Positions 1-6,918 of a stretch of 9,950 nt of DNA are shown here, piece after piece. Below the pieces are notes generated by a model that made no database searches, was not told the origin of the DNA, and saw only the letters and a list, made by a program, of their open reading frames with translations. This DNA is from Clostridia bacterium (lineage in GTDB: Bacteria; Bacillota; Sulfobacillia; SLMV01): positions 1-9,950 of the forward strand of contig SLMV01000078.1 in the NCBI GenBank assembly GCA_007133365.1, given 5' to 3'. The translations under genes and the position numbers were made by a program. Within the stretch, counting starts at the first letter, position 1; each line of letters starts with the position of its first letter.

Positions 1-335
1 TGGCCGACGTCCCCTCCGGCACGACCCTGATGGTGTACAAAATGATGGCCATGGCGCGCCTTGTCCTCCGCGACGTCCACATCCCGGTGACCAGCGCACT
101 GACCGCTCTCGATCCGTTCGCACGACAAAAAGGCTGGCAACGCGGGGCCAACGTCGTCATGCCCAATGCCACGCCGACCGAGGTCCGGGCCCGCTACGAA
201 ATCTATCAACAAAAGGGGCACAATATTGAACCCCTCAGCGCCACACTCGCGCATTTAAACCATGAAATCGCCGCGATTGACCGTTTCGTAGGCACCGACC
301 ACGGCAGAGCCCTAAGAAGGAGGTACGTTTCATGA
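1..335 (+). CDS. hydE: [FeFe]-hydrogenase maturation radical SAM protein HydE, C-terminal part (5' truncated by window edge)
   Basis: The open frame runs in from the left edge (first whole codon at base 3), so only about the last 110 residues are visible. HydE is a radical S-adenosylmethionine enzyme that acts with HydG and HydF to build the two-iron subcluster of the [FeFe]-hydrogenase H-cluster in the cytoplasm. The visible part would close the TIM barrel. It reads ADVPSGTTLMVYKMMAMARL, then IPVTSALTALDP, then GANVVMPNATP and RYEIYQQKG, the order I know from HydE C-termini. The CxxxCxxC cluster motif would lie upstream, outside the window. Biotin synthase is the main alternative, but the GANVVMPN segment and the overlap with hydF favour HydE. 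The TGA stop overlaps the hydF start as ATGA, implying translational coupling. Confidence 0.82.
   Translation, partial: ADVPSGTTLMVYKMMAMARLVLRDVHIPVTSALTALDPFARQKGWQRGANVVMPNATPTEVRARYEIYQQKGHNIEPLSATLAHLNHEIAAIDRFVGTDHGRALRRRYVS
317..324 (+). promoter_or_regulatory. Strong ribosome binding site of hydF
   Basis: AAGGAGGT lies inside the end of hydE, 7 nt before the ATG at 332. It fixes the hydF start and shows that hydF has its own strong initiation signal in addition to the ATGA coupling. Confidence 0.8.
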
Positions 336-1516
336 ACAAAACGCCACACGCCCTCCGGCCGCATATTATCATTTTAGGTAAAGTCAACGTGGGAAAATCC
401 ACGCTCATCAACGCGCTCACCAATCAGACCATCGCCCTGGTTTCCAAAGAGCCCGGGACCACCACGGATCCCGTCCAAAAAGGCATGGAACTGTTGCCCT
501 ACGGACCGGTGGTGATGATCGACACCGCCGGATTAGATGATCCTAGTGTGTTGGGCCAAGCCCGCGGTGAAGTCACCGAACGCGCCCTGAGGCGGGCGGA
601 TCTGGCAATTCTTCTGATCACAAATTCGGCCCTGGATCCGATCGAAGCCAAAATGCATTCGGAATTAAGAAACCGAGACATCCCGACCGTCATCGTTCAA
701 AATGTCAAAAACGGCGATGGGGTGCCCAACGCCCCCTACCTCCAGGTCGACGCCCTCAAGGGGACGCATATCGATCGGCTAAAAGATCAACTCGCCGAAA
801 GGCTCGACACGGATTCCCTCGAACCCCCCTTAGTCGCCGATCTCCTGATGGATCAAAGACCGGTCATCCTGGTAACTCCAATTGACAGCGGTGCCCCGAA
901 AGGTCGGCTCATTTTGCCCCAGGTCCAAACGTTACGCGACATCATTGACGCCGGGAAGACGGCCGTCATTTGTCGGGAAACCGAGCTGGAGCAGACCCTG
1001 AAATCACTGGTCCATGCCCCCCAGTTGGTCATCACGGACAGCCAGGTATTCGAACAGGTGGCACAGACGCTTCCCGAGACCATTCCCCTCACATCGTTTT
1101 CGATCCTGATGGCGCGCTATAAAGGGGAGATCGAAACCCTGCGCCGAGGCGCCGCAGCCGTGGAACACCTTCAACCGGGTGATCACGTCTTGATCGCCGA
1201 AGCCTGCACCCATCATCGGCAAAAAGATGACATCGGGACCGTGAAAATCCCCCGGTGGCTTGAGGCTCGGGTGGGGGGGCCTCTAAACTTTTCCTGGACG
1301 TCCGGTCGACATTTCCCCGATGATGTCGGAAATTACGATCTCATCGTCCATTGCGGCGCGTGCATGACCAATCGTCGCGATATGCTGTCTCGCATCGAAG
1401 AGGCAGAAAGGGGCGGGGTGTCCATCGTCAATTACGGAGTGCTCATCGCGCATCTAAACGGAATCCTCGAGCGAAGTCTTTCTCCCTTAAGCATGGAAGC
1501 GCCGGTTGGGAATTAG
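332..1516 (+). CDS. hydF: [FeFe]-hydrogenase H-cluster maturation GTPase HydF
   Basis: This 394-residue protein has the usual HydF length. HydF is the scaffold that receives the two-iron precursor made by HydE and HydG and delivers it to apo-hydrogenase HydA. The N-terminal Era/TrmE-like GTPase domain (about 10-160) has a P-loop GKVNVGKST (G16-T24), switch threonines in PGTTTD (41-46) and the G3 motif DTAG (64-67). A dimerisation region follows, then the C-terminal cluster domain with the HydF ligand pattern: CTH (C292, H294) and about 45 residues later HCGAC (H340, C341, C344), binding one [4Fe-4S] cluster. The G4 position reads QNVKNGD rather than canonical NKxD, which is unusual (see findings). 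The start is fixed by the ribosome binding site at 317-324. Identity is firm; preserved nucleotide specificity is not. Confidence 0.95.
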   Translation: MNKTPHALRPHIIILGKVNVGKSTLINALTNQTIALVSKEPGTTTDPVQKGMELLPYGPVVMIDTAGLDDPSVLGQARGEVTERALRRADLAILLITNSALDPIEAKMHSELRNRDIPTVIVQNVKNGDGVPNAPYLQVDALKGTHIDRLKDQLAERLDTDSLEPPLVADLLMDQRPVILVTPIDSGAPKGRLILPQVQTLRDIIDAGKTAVICRETELEQTLKSLVHAPQLVITDSQVFEQVAQTLPETIPLTSFSILMARYKGEIETLRRGAAAVEHLQPGDHVLIAEACTHHRQKDDIGTVKIPRWLEARVGGPLNFSWTSGRHFPDDVGNYDLIVHCGACMTNRRDMLSRIEEAERGGVSIVNYGVLIAHLNGILERSLSPLSMEAPVGN

Positions 1517-1569
1517 GGGGTTCCCGCCGGCGCCTCAATCGCGAGGATCAAATGATCCGAAACGCTCCC
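1517..1569. other. Convergent intergenic spacer with weak dyads
   Basis: hydF and the minus-strand small exported protein gene converge across 53 bp. The spacer holds a near-perfect dyad, GGATCAAATGATCC (1545-1558). A second imperfect stem, AACGCT with AGCGCGTT (1561-1579), covers the stop codon of the minus-strand gene. Neither is followed by a T tract on either strand, so a bidirectional terminator is expected from the layout but only weakly supported by sequence. Confidence 0.3.
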
Positions 1570-1995
1570 TTAGCGCGTTCGATGTTGTCGATGCAATTGG
1601 TTTTGTTGTTGTGTGTTTTTGAACGTTCGCGTATGCTGCGGGCCGTCACAACGGCCACGGAGCAATTCGAGTTCTTCCTCCGTTAATAATTCTCCTATCT
1701 CGGTTCGAAACTCCTCCTGAAGCGCAAAGAAGTCCGCTCTCATTTCGCGCGCTGCCTCCATCTGCCCTTCGGCCCGTAATGCCTGGCTTTGTTCGCGAAG
1801 GTCCGAGAGTTGTTGGTGGTAGTCCGCCAAATGCGCATCGACTTCCGCTTGACGCTCCGGGTCGAATTCGATGACATCAAGGGCCCGGCAGTCCTCATTA
1901 CCACCCCCGAGACCGCCTCCCCAGGCACTCACCAATCCGTTTCCGGCAACGAGCAACAAGGCAACGAACGTTGCGATAAGAATCGTCTGTTTCAT
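1570..1995 (-). CDS. Small exported helical protein, possibly Spy/CpxP/ZraP-like
   Basis: A 141-residue protein with a clear signal peptide: KQ near the start, a hydrophobic core TILIATFVALLLVAGNGLV and likely cleavage after VSA at residue 24. A glycine-rich linker WGGGLGGG follows. Residues 44-115 are charged and predicted to form two long helices (ERQAEVDAHLADYHQQLSDLREQ, then MEAAREMRADFFALQEEFRTEIGELLTEEELELL). The LTxEE segment near the end of a helical hairpin recalls Spy/CpxP/ZraP-type extracytoplasmic chaperones or metal sensors, but I see no clear LTxxQ repeat, so family assignment is tentative. Two cysteines (C36, C116) flank the hairpin and could form a disulfide. The last 25 residues are basic and rich in Q, H and T. 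It follows the histidine kinase gene by 78 bp on the same strand, suggesting co-transcription and a role in what the kinase senses. Confidence 0.75.
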   Translation of the reverse strand: MKQTILIATFVALLLVAGNGLVSAWGGGLGGGNEDCRALDVIEFDPERQAEVDAHLADYHQQLSDLREQSQALRAEGQMEAAREMRADFFALQEEFRTEIGELLTEEELELLRGRCDGPQHTRTFKNTQQQNQLHRQHRTR

Positions 1996-2000
1996 GGAAT

Positions 2001-2010
2001 ATCACCTCCT
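2001..2010 (-). promoter_or_regulatory. Near-perfect ribosome binding site of the small exported protein
   Basis: Read on the minus strand this is AGGAGGTGAT, complementary over its whole length to the usual 3' end of 16S rRNA and extended by another GGAGG upstream. It lies 5 nt before the ATG at 1995, fixes that start and predicts high translation relative to the kinase gene before it. Confidence 0.8.
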
Positions 2011-2073
2011 CCTCATTCATGCTAGCCCTCAAATATGGCAAAACGGTGACGCGTTTGAAAACGATTTGTGAAC

Positions 2074-3834
2074 TCACCGGGGCAGTCTGACTTCAAATAG
2101 GGACCCCTCGCCCGGGCTTGACTCGACGCGCACTTGCCCACCATGCGCCGTCACAATATGCCGGACGATCGAGAGTCCAATCCCCGAACCGGGATGATCG
2201 CGACGGCGCGATCGATCCGCTTTAAAGAAGCGATCCCAAATGTGCGGCAATAAATCGGGGGCAATTCCCAAACCGTTGTCCCCGACCCAAAAGATCACAT
2301 TATCAGCCTCACTTTGAACACCCAGTTCCACTCGCCCCCCTGCAGGCGTGTAGCGAATGGCATTCTCCACCAAATTACCAAGCACCTGCTCTAAACGGTC
2401 GCGATCGGCACGCAGTTTCGGCGGATCAGAAGGTCGTACAATTTCGAATTGAATGCCCTGGGCGTGTGCTAATGGCGTCATGCGGTCAAAAACCGATTGA
2501 AGCAGTCGGAGTGAATCAACATCGGCCCATTGCAACTCAAAATGGCCCGATTCATATCGGTTTAAATCGAGCAAACCCTGGACCAATCGGTTAAGCCGCT
2601 CCACTTCCTCACGGACAATGCGAATATAGCGAGGGTGGTCCGACCTTGAAACCGTGCCGTCTGACAGGGCTTCGAGGAATCCGGTGATAACGGTGAGAGG
2701 AGCTCGAAGTTCGTGGGACGCATCCGCTACGAAATTGCGGCGCATCCATTCAAGCCGCTCGGCATGGCTTATATCCTGAATCAAAATCACAACGCCACTG
2801 AAACCGGTCCGCTTTTCAAATTGAATGGGATCACCCCAGACGCGATAAATCCGAGTGGGCCCTAAATCGATGCGAACCTCACCGGGTACTTCCCCTGATC
2901 GAACACGGTCGATTAAGGCTACCAGCACCTCTGGAAGTCCACTCGTCCTAAACGACTCGCCGACTGCCGATGTGTCCAGCGAAAGCATTTGCCTCGCGGC
3001 ATCATTGACCAAAAAGATTCGTCCCCCGCTCTCCACCCCGAGGACTCCTTCACGCATACTGGCCACGGTGGTTTCAAATTTTTGTTTTTCCTCCTTGAGT
3101 GAACCCAAAGTATCGGAAAGATTCCGGGATAGATCGTTCAGAGCCCGCGCTAACACGCCGAGTTCATCATCAGAGGTCACCGGGACACTCCGAACAAATC
3201 GGCCGATCGCCATCTCGCTTGCCACCTCCGCCATGGTCATCAGCGGACGGGCAACTTGGCGGGATAACAAAAAGCCCAGTCCAGCCGATGCCACGAGGGC
3301 CGCAAAGGCGGCCACCAAGATCAGCCGTGTCATCTCGGAGGCGGCCGCTTGGATGCTACCAACGGGTGCCGACACCAAAAGGGCACCGATCACCCGTCCG
3401 TCATCCGAAATGGGATGGGCGACACTGAGCATCCGTTCCTCCGATTGCGCATCCAACGGTTGGTAGGTGATGGTCTTCCCGGCGCCCACCTCGCCCAAGA
3501 TGGCGGCTTCGGCCGCGTCCAAATGCCGCCCACGATGGGGACGATGCGAGCTCAGGGCAATCCGTCCGTCAAGATTGACCACCCGGAGACGGGCATCCCC
3601 CAGTCGATCCAATGCCCCCAGCAACGATTCGGCCATATCCGGCGGGTCATTCCCCGCCAAATAATCGGCCAATACGTCTTCCATTTCGCGGGCCAAACCC
3701 TTAAGTTCAAACTCGCGCGTGGAAAATAGATATCGATGAACCAGCTGCGATTGGACCGCTCCTAAAATTAAGAGGGCCGTGAGAATCACAAGCATATTCG
3801 CCATGACCAGACGCTTCCAGAGCCGGGACTTCAT
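2074..3834 (-). CDS. Membrane-bound sensor histidine kinase, PhoR/WalK type (HAMP-PAS-HisKA-HATPase)
   Basis: A 586-residue kinase predicted to autophosphorylate on histidine and pass phosphate to the adjacent regulator. Visible order: transmembrane helix about 11-28; extracytoplasmic sensing region about 30-168; second transmembrane helix about 170-190; HAMP about 191-245; short coiled region; PAS about 252-355; HisKA with FVADASHELRAPLTVITGF, phosphoacceptor H374; and HATPase domain with N box NLVENAIRYTP (N487, N491), G1 DNGLGIAP (519-526), FFKAD (536-540) and G2 GSGIGLS (549-555). All catalytic motifs appear intact. The ATG overlaps the regulator stop as ATGA with no strong ribosome binding site, so translation is probably coupled. 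The layout fits PhoR or WalK; the stimulus cannot be told from sequence. No cysteine- or heme-type sensing motif is seen in the extracytoplasmic part. Confidence 0.95.
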   Translation of the reverse strand: MKSRLWKRLVMANMLVILTALLILGAVQSQLVHRYLFSTREFELKGLAREMEDVLADYLAGNDPPDMAESLLGALDRLGDARLRVVNLDGRIALSSHRPHRGRHLDAAEAAILGEVGAGKTITYQPLDAQSEERMLSVAHPISDDGRVIGALLVSAPVGSIQAAASEMTRLILVAAFAALVASAGLGFLLSRQVARPLMTMAEVASEMAIGRFVRSVPVTSDDELGVLARALNDLSRNLSDTLGSLKEEKQKFETTVASMREGVLGVESGGRIFLVNDAARQMLSLDTSAVGESFRTSGLPEVLVALIDRVRSGEVPGEVRIDLGPTRIYRVWGDPIQFEKRTGFSGVVILIQDISHAERLEWMRRNFVADASHELRAPLTVITGFLEALSDGTVSRSDHPRYIRIVREEVERLNRLVQGLLDLNRYESGHFELQWADVDSLRLLQSVFDRMTPLAHAQGIQFEIVRPSDPPKLRADRDRLEQVLGNLVENAIRYTPAGGRVELGVQSEADNVIFWVGDNGLGIAPDLLPHIWDRFFKADRSRRRDHPGSGIGLSIVRHIVTAHGGQVRVESSPGEGSLFEVRLPR

Positions 3835-4526
3835 CGGTCGTCAACTTCAAACCGATACCCGACGCCCCAGACGGTCTCGATCCGCCAGCCGTTTTGATCG
3901 TTTTGTCGCAACTTTCTCCGGAGTCGCTTGATATGAGTATCCACGGTCCGGCTATCGCCCAAATACTCATATCCCCACACCCGATCGAGAATCTGTGATC
4001 GCGTGAAAACCCAACCCGGTTGCGATGCCAAAAACCAAAGAAGATCGAACTCCTTGGCGGTAGGGAAGGCCTCTCCCGCAAGCGTTTGAACCTGTCGGGT
4101 CATTTGATTAATGATGATCCCAGGGTATTCTAACACCCGTTCATCGTGTTCCAGCGGGCTTTCGGTGCGGCGAAGCACGGCTCGTACCCTCGCAATCAAT
4201 TCCTTGGGATTGAAGGGTTTGGTGATATAATCATCGGCTCCGAGTTCTAATCCCAGGATCTTGTCGCTGTCTTCGTCCCGCGCACTTAGGATGATAATGG
4301 GAGTGGTTGCAACTTTTCGAAGGGAACGACAGATCTCCCAGCCATCACAGCCCGGCAACATCAGATCCAATAAGATCAGATCGGGTGACATCTGATCAAA
4401 TATTGTCCGCACTTTAGCGCCATCATCGACGGTGATGACCTCAAAACCATCCGACGTTAAATAAAGCCGTATCAGTTCCAGGACGTTCGAGTCATCATCG
4501 ACGACAAGGATTCGTTTAGCGCTCAT
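3831..4526 (-). CDS. OmpR/PhoB-family response regulator
   Basis: With the start at 4526 the protein has 231 residues, normal for the family. Residues 1-120 form the receiver: acidic triad DDD at 10-12, phosphoacceptor D54 in LLDLMLPGCDGW, conserved S81 in ILSAR and K103 in TKPFNP. Residues about 130-228 form the winged-helix DNA-binding domain, ending in the recognition helix and wing signature TVDTHIKRLRRKL...IETVWGVGYRF. The frame is open further upstream to 4748. I chose the ATG at 4526 because GGAGGGG lies 6 nt before it and the receiver begins at once (SAKRILVVDDD); the extension has no domain. It is first in the operon with the kinase and is presumably phosphorylated by it. It could control its own operon or the exported protein; no binding sites can be proven here. 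Confidence 0.95.
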   Translation of the reverse strand: MSAKRILVVDDDSNVLELIRLYLTSDGFEVITVDDGAKVRTIFDQMSPDLILLDLMLPGCDGWEICRSLRKVATTPIIILSARDEDSDKILGLELGADDYITKPFNPKELIARVRAVLRRTESPLEHDERVLEYPGIIINQMTRQVQTLAGEAFPTAKEFDLLWFLASQPGWVFTRSQILDRVWGYEYLGDSRTVDTHIKRLRRKLRQNDQNGWRIETVWGVGYRFEVDDR

Positions 4527-4532
4527 GGGCAT

Positions 4533-4539
4533 CCCCTCC
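4533..4539 (-). promoter_or_regulatory. Ribosome binding site deciding the response regulator start
   Basis: On the minus strand this reads GGAGGGG, 6 nt before the ATG at 4526. It is directly adjacent to the alternative in-frame ATG at 4532, which leaves no spacing and rules that start out. Confidence 0.75.
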
Positions 4540-4554
4540 GCCAAAATCATATCC

Positions 4555-4582
4555 ACAATATGTGAAGAATGTGTTACTTCAA
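4555..4582 (-). promoter_or_regulatory. Candidate sigma-70-type promoter of the response regulator-kinase operon
   Basis: On the minus strand TTGAAG (4577-4582) and TATTGT (4555-4560) are separated by 16 nt. Transcription would begin near 4548, giving a leader of about 22 nt that contains the ribosome binding site. Both hexamers deviate from consensus and a TATGAT lies a few bases downstream without a partnered -35 element, so the exact promoter is uncertain. The position is sensible for the operon. Confidence 0.35.
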
Positions 4583-4702
4583 CCAGGGTTGCCCCGGACG
4601 CGAGGAGGTGCGGTTTCCCGGGTCGCAAGAAATGGTGAAGCCGGATGCGACCCCGAATTTTGTCATCGGCGTAATTTCTTTCGCCCGACCCACCCCTCCA
4701 TC

Positions 4703-4716
4703 TCCGCCATGGCGGA
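4703..4716. repeat. 14-bp perfect palindrome
   Basis: TCCGCCATGGCGGA is its own reverse complement. It lies about 120 bp upstream of the candidate promoter of the two-component operon and could be an operator half-site pair, but a single copy is seen and chance cannot be excluded. Confidence 0.4.
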
Positions 4717-4955
4717 CGTCGGATACGAAAACTCAAACCGGGAAGCAATCAATAGCAAACTCGAAATGGGCATCGACCTTCTCGGCGAGAAATCGGGGCG
4801 ATCATCATCAAACCGGCGAAATCGCTTCCCGATCACGACCTTCGGCGCTTCGTGCAACCCTTGAGTTTGTCAGAGTCTTGCCCAAATCTCCCGATCCATT
4901 CCTTGGGCGATCGCTAAGAGATCCCAAAGTCCCCGCACTAAAACGCCGAGTTACC

Positions 4956-4980
4956 CCGGATCCGGATGGCAAATGCCATC
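4956..4980. repeat. Adjoining palindrome and inverted repeat
   Basis: CCGGATCCGG (4956-4965) shares its last base with the first arm of GATGGC-AAAT-GCCATC (4965-4980). The second element could form a 6-bp stem with a 4-nt loop in RNA from either strand. It lies 120-145 bp downstream of the importer operon stop and lacks the T-rich tail of an intrinsic terminator. Confidence 0.4.
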
Positions 4981-5099
4981 TTCGATCTCCAAAACACTCC
5001 GTTTTCCAAAAGGGATTTCTCAAGGGCGGCCTCGCTGCCGACCTCGTTATTCGACAACGGCTCGGCATCGCTATGGATCTCATGTCTCATGATGACGTC

Positions 5100-5921
5100 T
5101 CACTTGGATCTGGGGTCCAACCAATCCCTAAGACCATCCCCCAAAAGATGAAGTGCCATGACGGTTACCATCAAGGCCAGCCCGGGGAACACCACTAGGT
5201 GGGGCGCGAGACGAAGAAAGACTCGAGCATCCGAGAGAATACTGCCCCAACTGGCCGCCGGCGCCACCACGCCTAACCCCAAGAAGCTAAGGGCCGCTTC
5301 CGCAAGGATCGCCGATGCCATCCCGAACGTCCCCAAGATCACGATGGAATTGGCGACGCCGGGCAACATATACCGAAGCACCAACTGCGCCTCGGTCATT
5401 CCGATCGAACGACCCGCCTCGACATAGGGTTCTTCCCGAAGCGCGAGCATCTCACCCCGGACCACCCGGGCGTAGTCGGTCCAGCTGAACACCACCAAAG
5501 CGATGATCAAGTTAGGCACACCAGGTCCACGGACGCCGACGATGGCCACCGCTAATAATAGCGGCGGAAAGGAGAGAATAATCTCGGTGATCCGCATGGC
5601 CACATGATCCACCCAACCGCCCATGGCTCCGGCAACAAGTCCCACGGTGACACCGAAGATGCCGGCGATCACCACCACCGACGCCCCCACCAAAAGCGAA
5701 ACCCGGGCGCCATAAAGCATCCGGCTGAGAAGATCCCGACCTAGCGTGTCGGTGCCTAACAAAAACCCCGGCGTTCCCGGCGGTGCCATGATGAAGTCAT
5801 CGTGAATGCGTTCGGGCGGGTGCGGAGCGAACGCCGAAGCGCCCAGCGCGCCGATGAGAAGAAGCGCCAAGATTCCGGCCCCAACGATAATGCGTGGATC
5901 GAGCCTCGAAAGTCTATTCAT
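5100..5921 (-). CDS. ABC importer permease, DppC/OppC/NikC type
   Basis: A 273-residue inner membrane permease of the peptide/nickel importer family. It would pair with the DppB-like protein encoded just upstream to form the translocation pore. Features: N-terminal hydrophobic segment (about 11-31); the family motif LLGTDTLGRDLLSRMLYGARVSL (54-76); further membrane helices; the EAA coupling loop REEPYVEAGRSIGMTEAQLVLRYMLPG (162-188), which docks onto an ATPase; ALSFLGLG (210-217); and the C-terminal DGLRDWLDPR. It appears complete. The ATG lies inside the end of dppB (8-nt overlap) without a good ribosome binding site of its own, so translation is probably coupled. Substrate (peptide, nickel, sugar or other) cannot be told. 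It is the last gene of its operon; dppD- and dppF-type ATPase genes, which often follow, are absent. Confidence 0.93.
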   Translation of the reverse strand: MNRLSRLDPRIIVGAGILALLLIGALGASAFAPHPPERIHDDFIMAPPGTPGFLLGTDTLGRDLLSRMLYGARVSLLVGASVVVIAGIFGVTVGLVAGAMGGWVDHVAMRITEIILSFPPLLLAVAIVGVRGPGVPNLIIALVVFSWTDYARVVRGEMLALREEPYVEAGRSIGMTEAQLVLRYMLPGVANSIVILGTFGMASAILAEAALSFLGLGVVAPAASWGSILSDARVFLRLAPHLVVFPGLALMVTVMALHLLGDGLRDWLDPRSK

Positions 5922-6900
5922 AGCGAATCCGGGGGTCTAACCACCCATAAGCCAAATCCAATAACAGGTGAATGACGATGAAGGCCACGGCCACCACCAA
6001 CACCGCTCCCTGCAAAGTGGGGAAATCCCGTCGACCAATCGCATTGACCATCAACCGTCCGGCACCCGGCCAGGCAAAGACGGTTTCGATCACCACCGCA
6101 CCTCCGAGCAAACGTCCGGCATAAAGGCCCAAAACGGTCACCATGGGGATGAGGGCATTCTTAAGGGCGTGCCGAAACAGGACACACCGCTCCGAAAGGC
6201 CCTTGGCACGCGCCGTCCGGATATAATCATTCCCGAGCGCCTGGAGCACCCCGTTTCGAACAAACCGCATGAGAAGCGCCGTCAAAGGTGCGGCTAAGGT
6301 GACCGCGGGCAGTATTAGATGGCGAAGACTCAATCCCAACGCACGGAATTCACCCCGGAGCAAAAGATCAACGACGCCACCCATTAATGAGCCGCCCCGT
6401 CCGGAGGCCGGCAACCACTGAAAAAACAAAGCAAACGTGAGGATCAACAACAAACCCAACCAAAAGCCGGGCAGGGAGAACCCCAACACGGTTCCCAAGC
6501 CGGCGACATAATCCCATCCCGAACGCTGAAATCGAGCCGCGAGCGTTCCCAAGGGCACCGCAATGACAAGGGAAAGGAGAAGGGCAGCCCCGGCCAACTC
6601 CAGCGTTGCGGGAAGGCGCTCGAAGATCAAAACGCTGACGGGCTGTTGAGCACGATAGGAATAACCCAAATCCCCACGCAGAAGGCCCTGAAGATAATCG
6701 GTAAACTGGATCCATAAGGGACGGTCAAGCCCTAGTTTCACCGTGAGATCGGCTAACCGCTCGGGATCCGCACTTTCAAGCCCCATGATGAGTAAGGCGG
6801 GATCGCCCGGCGCTATGTGGGCCAAAGCAAAGACCAAGAACAGCACCCCGAGAAGGACCGTCAATCCGCCCGTTATCCGACGCATCACGAAGCGGGTCAC
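5914..6900 (-). CDS. ABC importer permease, DppB/OppB/NikB type (GTG start)
   Basis: A 328-residue inner membrane permease, the usual partner of DppC. It starts with the family pattern RFVMRRITGGLTVLLGVLFLVF and APGDPA (30-35). GDLGYSYRAQQPVSVLI (76-92) follows, then several membrane helices, the EAA loop NDYIRTARAKGLSERCVLFRHALKNALIP (224-252) and the C-terminal DLAYGWLDPRIRYE. The start codon is GTG at 6900, with GGAGGG 5 nt upstream; the gene begins 18 nt after the solute-binding protein stop, so the two are surely co-transcribed. Nearby upstream ATG triplets are out of frame. The protein looks intact, with the coupling loop needed for an ATPase partner. Confidence 0.93.
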   Translation of the reverse strand: MTRFVMRRITGGLTVLLGVLFLVFALAHIAPGDPALLIMGLESADPERLADLTVKLGLDRPLWIQFTDYLQGLLRGDLGYSYRAQQPVSVLIFERLPATLELAGAALLLSLVIAVPLGTLAARFQRSGWDYVAGLGTVLGFSLPGFWLGLLLILTFALFFQWLPASGRGGSLMGGVVDLLLRGEFRALGLSLRHLILPAVTLAAPLTALLMRFVRNGVLQALGNDYIRTARAKGLSERCVLFRHALKNALIPMVTVLGLYAGRLLGGAVVIETVFAWPGAGRLMVNAIGRRDFPTLQGAVLVVAVAFIVIHLLLDLAYGWLDPRIRYE

Positions 6901-6918
6901 ATCATCCCTCCGTACCGT

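Larger units (their letters stand above)
4583..5099. other. Long gene-free gap between the importer operon and the two-component operon
   Basis: I find no protein I recognise and no ribosome binding site with a credible start in these 517 bp on either strand. The open frames present translate to arginine-, proline- and serine-rich sequence without domains. Visible structure: a 14-bp perfect palindrome TCCGCCATGGCGGA (4703-4716); the palindrome CCGGATCCGG (4956-4965) abutting an inverted repeat GATGGC-AAAT-GCCATC (4965-4980); a small AAAAC/GTTTT stem (4991-5005); and a tandem TCTCATG pair (5078-5091). No T tract follows these stems on the minus strand, so none is a convincing terminator for the importer operon. 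No Walker A or ABC signature is seen that would mark a decayed ATPase gene. Confidence 0.6.

Noticed and set aside
1545..1579. Rho-independent terminator between hydF and the exported protein gene
   Set aside because: The dyads are short, one has a very small loop and the other a bulge, and no T tract follows on either strand. I kept it only as a low-confidence note.
2855..3466. A 203-codon plus-strand open frame
   Set aside because: It is entirely antisense to the histidine kinase gene and gives serine/arginine/threonine-rich sequence typical of a shadow frame.
4527..4748. A 74-codon N-terminal extension of the response regulator
   Set aside because: The frame is open, but GGAGGGG sits correctly for the ATG at 4526, the receiver domain starts there, and the extension is arginine-rich without a domain.
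4808..5083. Minus-strand 91-codon open frame considered as a remnant of an ABC ATPase
   Set aside because: No Walker A, ABC signature or Walker B motif can be seen, and the composition is low-information basic residues.
4569..5198. A 209-codon plus-strand open frame across the gap and the end of the DppC-like gene
   Set aside because: It overlaps the well-supported permease by about 100 bp, has no recognisable domain, is rich in R, P, S and K without pattern, and has no good ribosome binding site. It is best explained as a chance open frame in GC-rich DNA.
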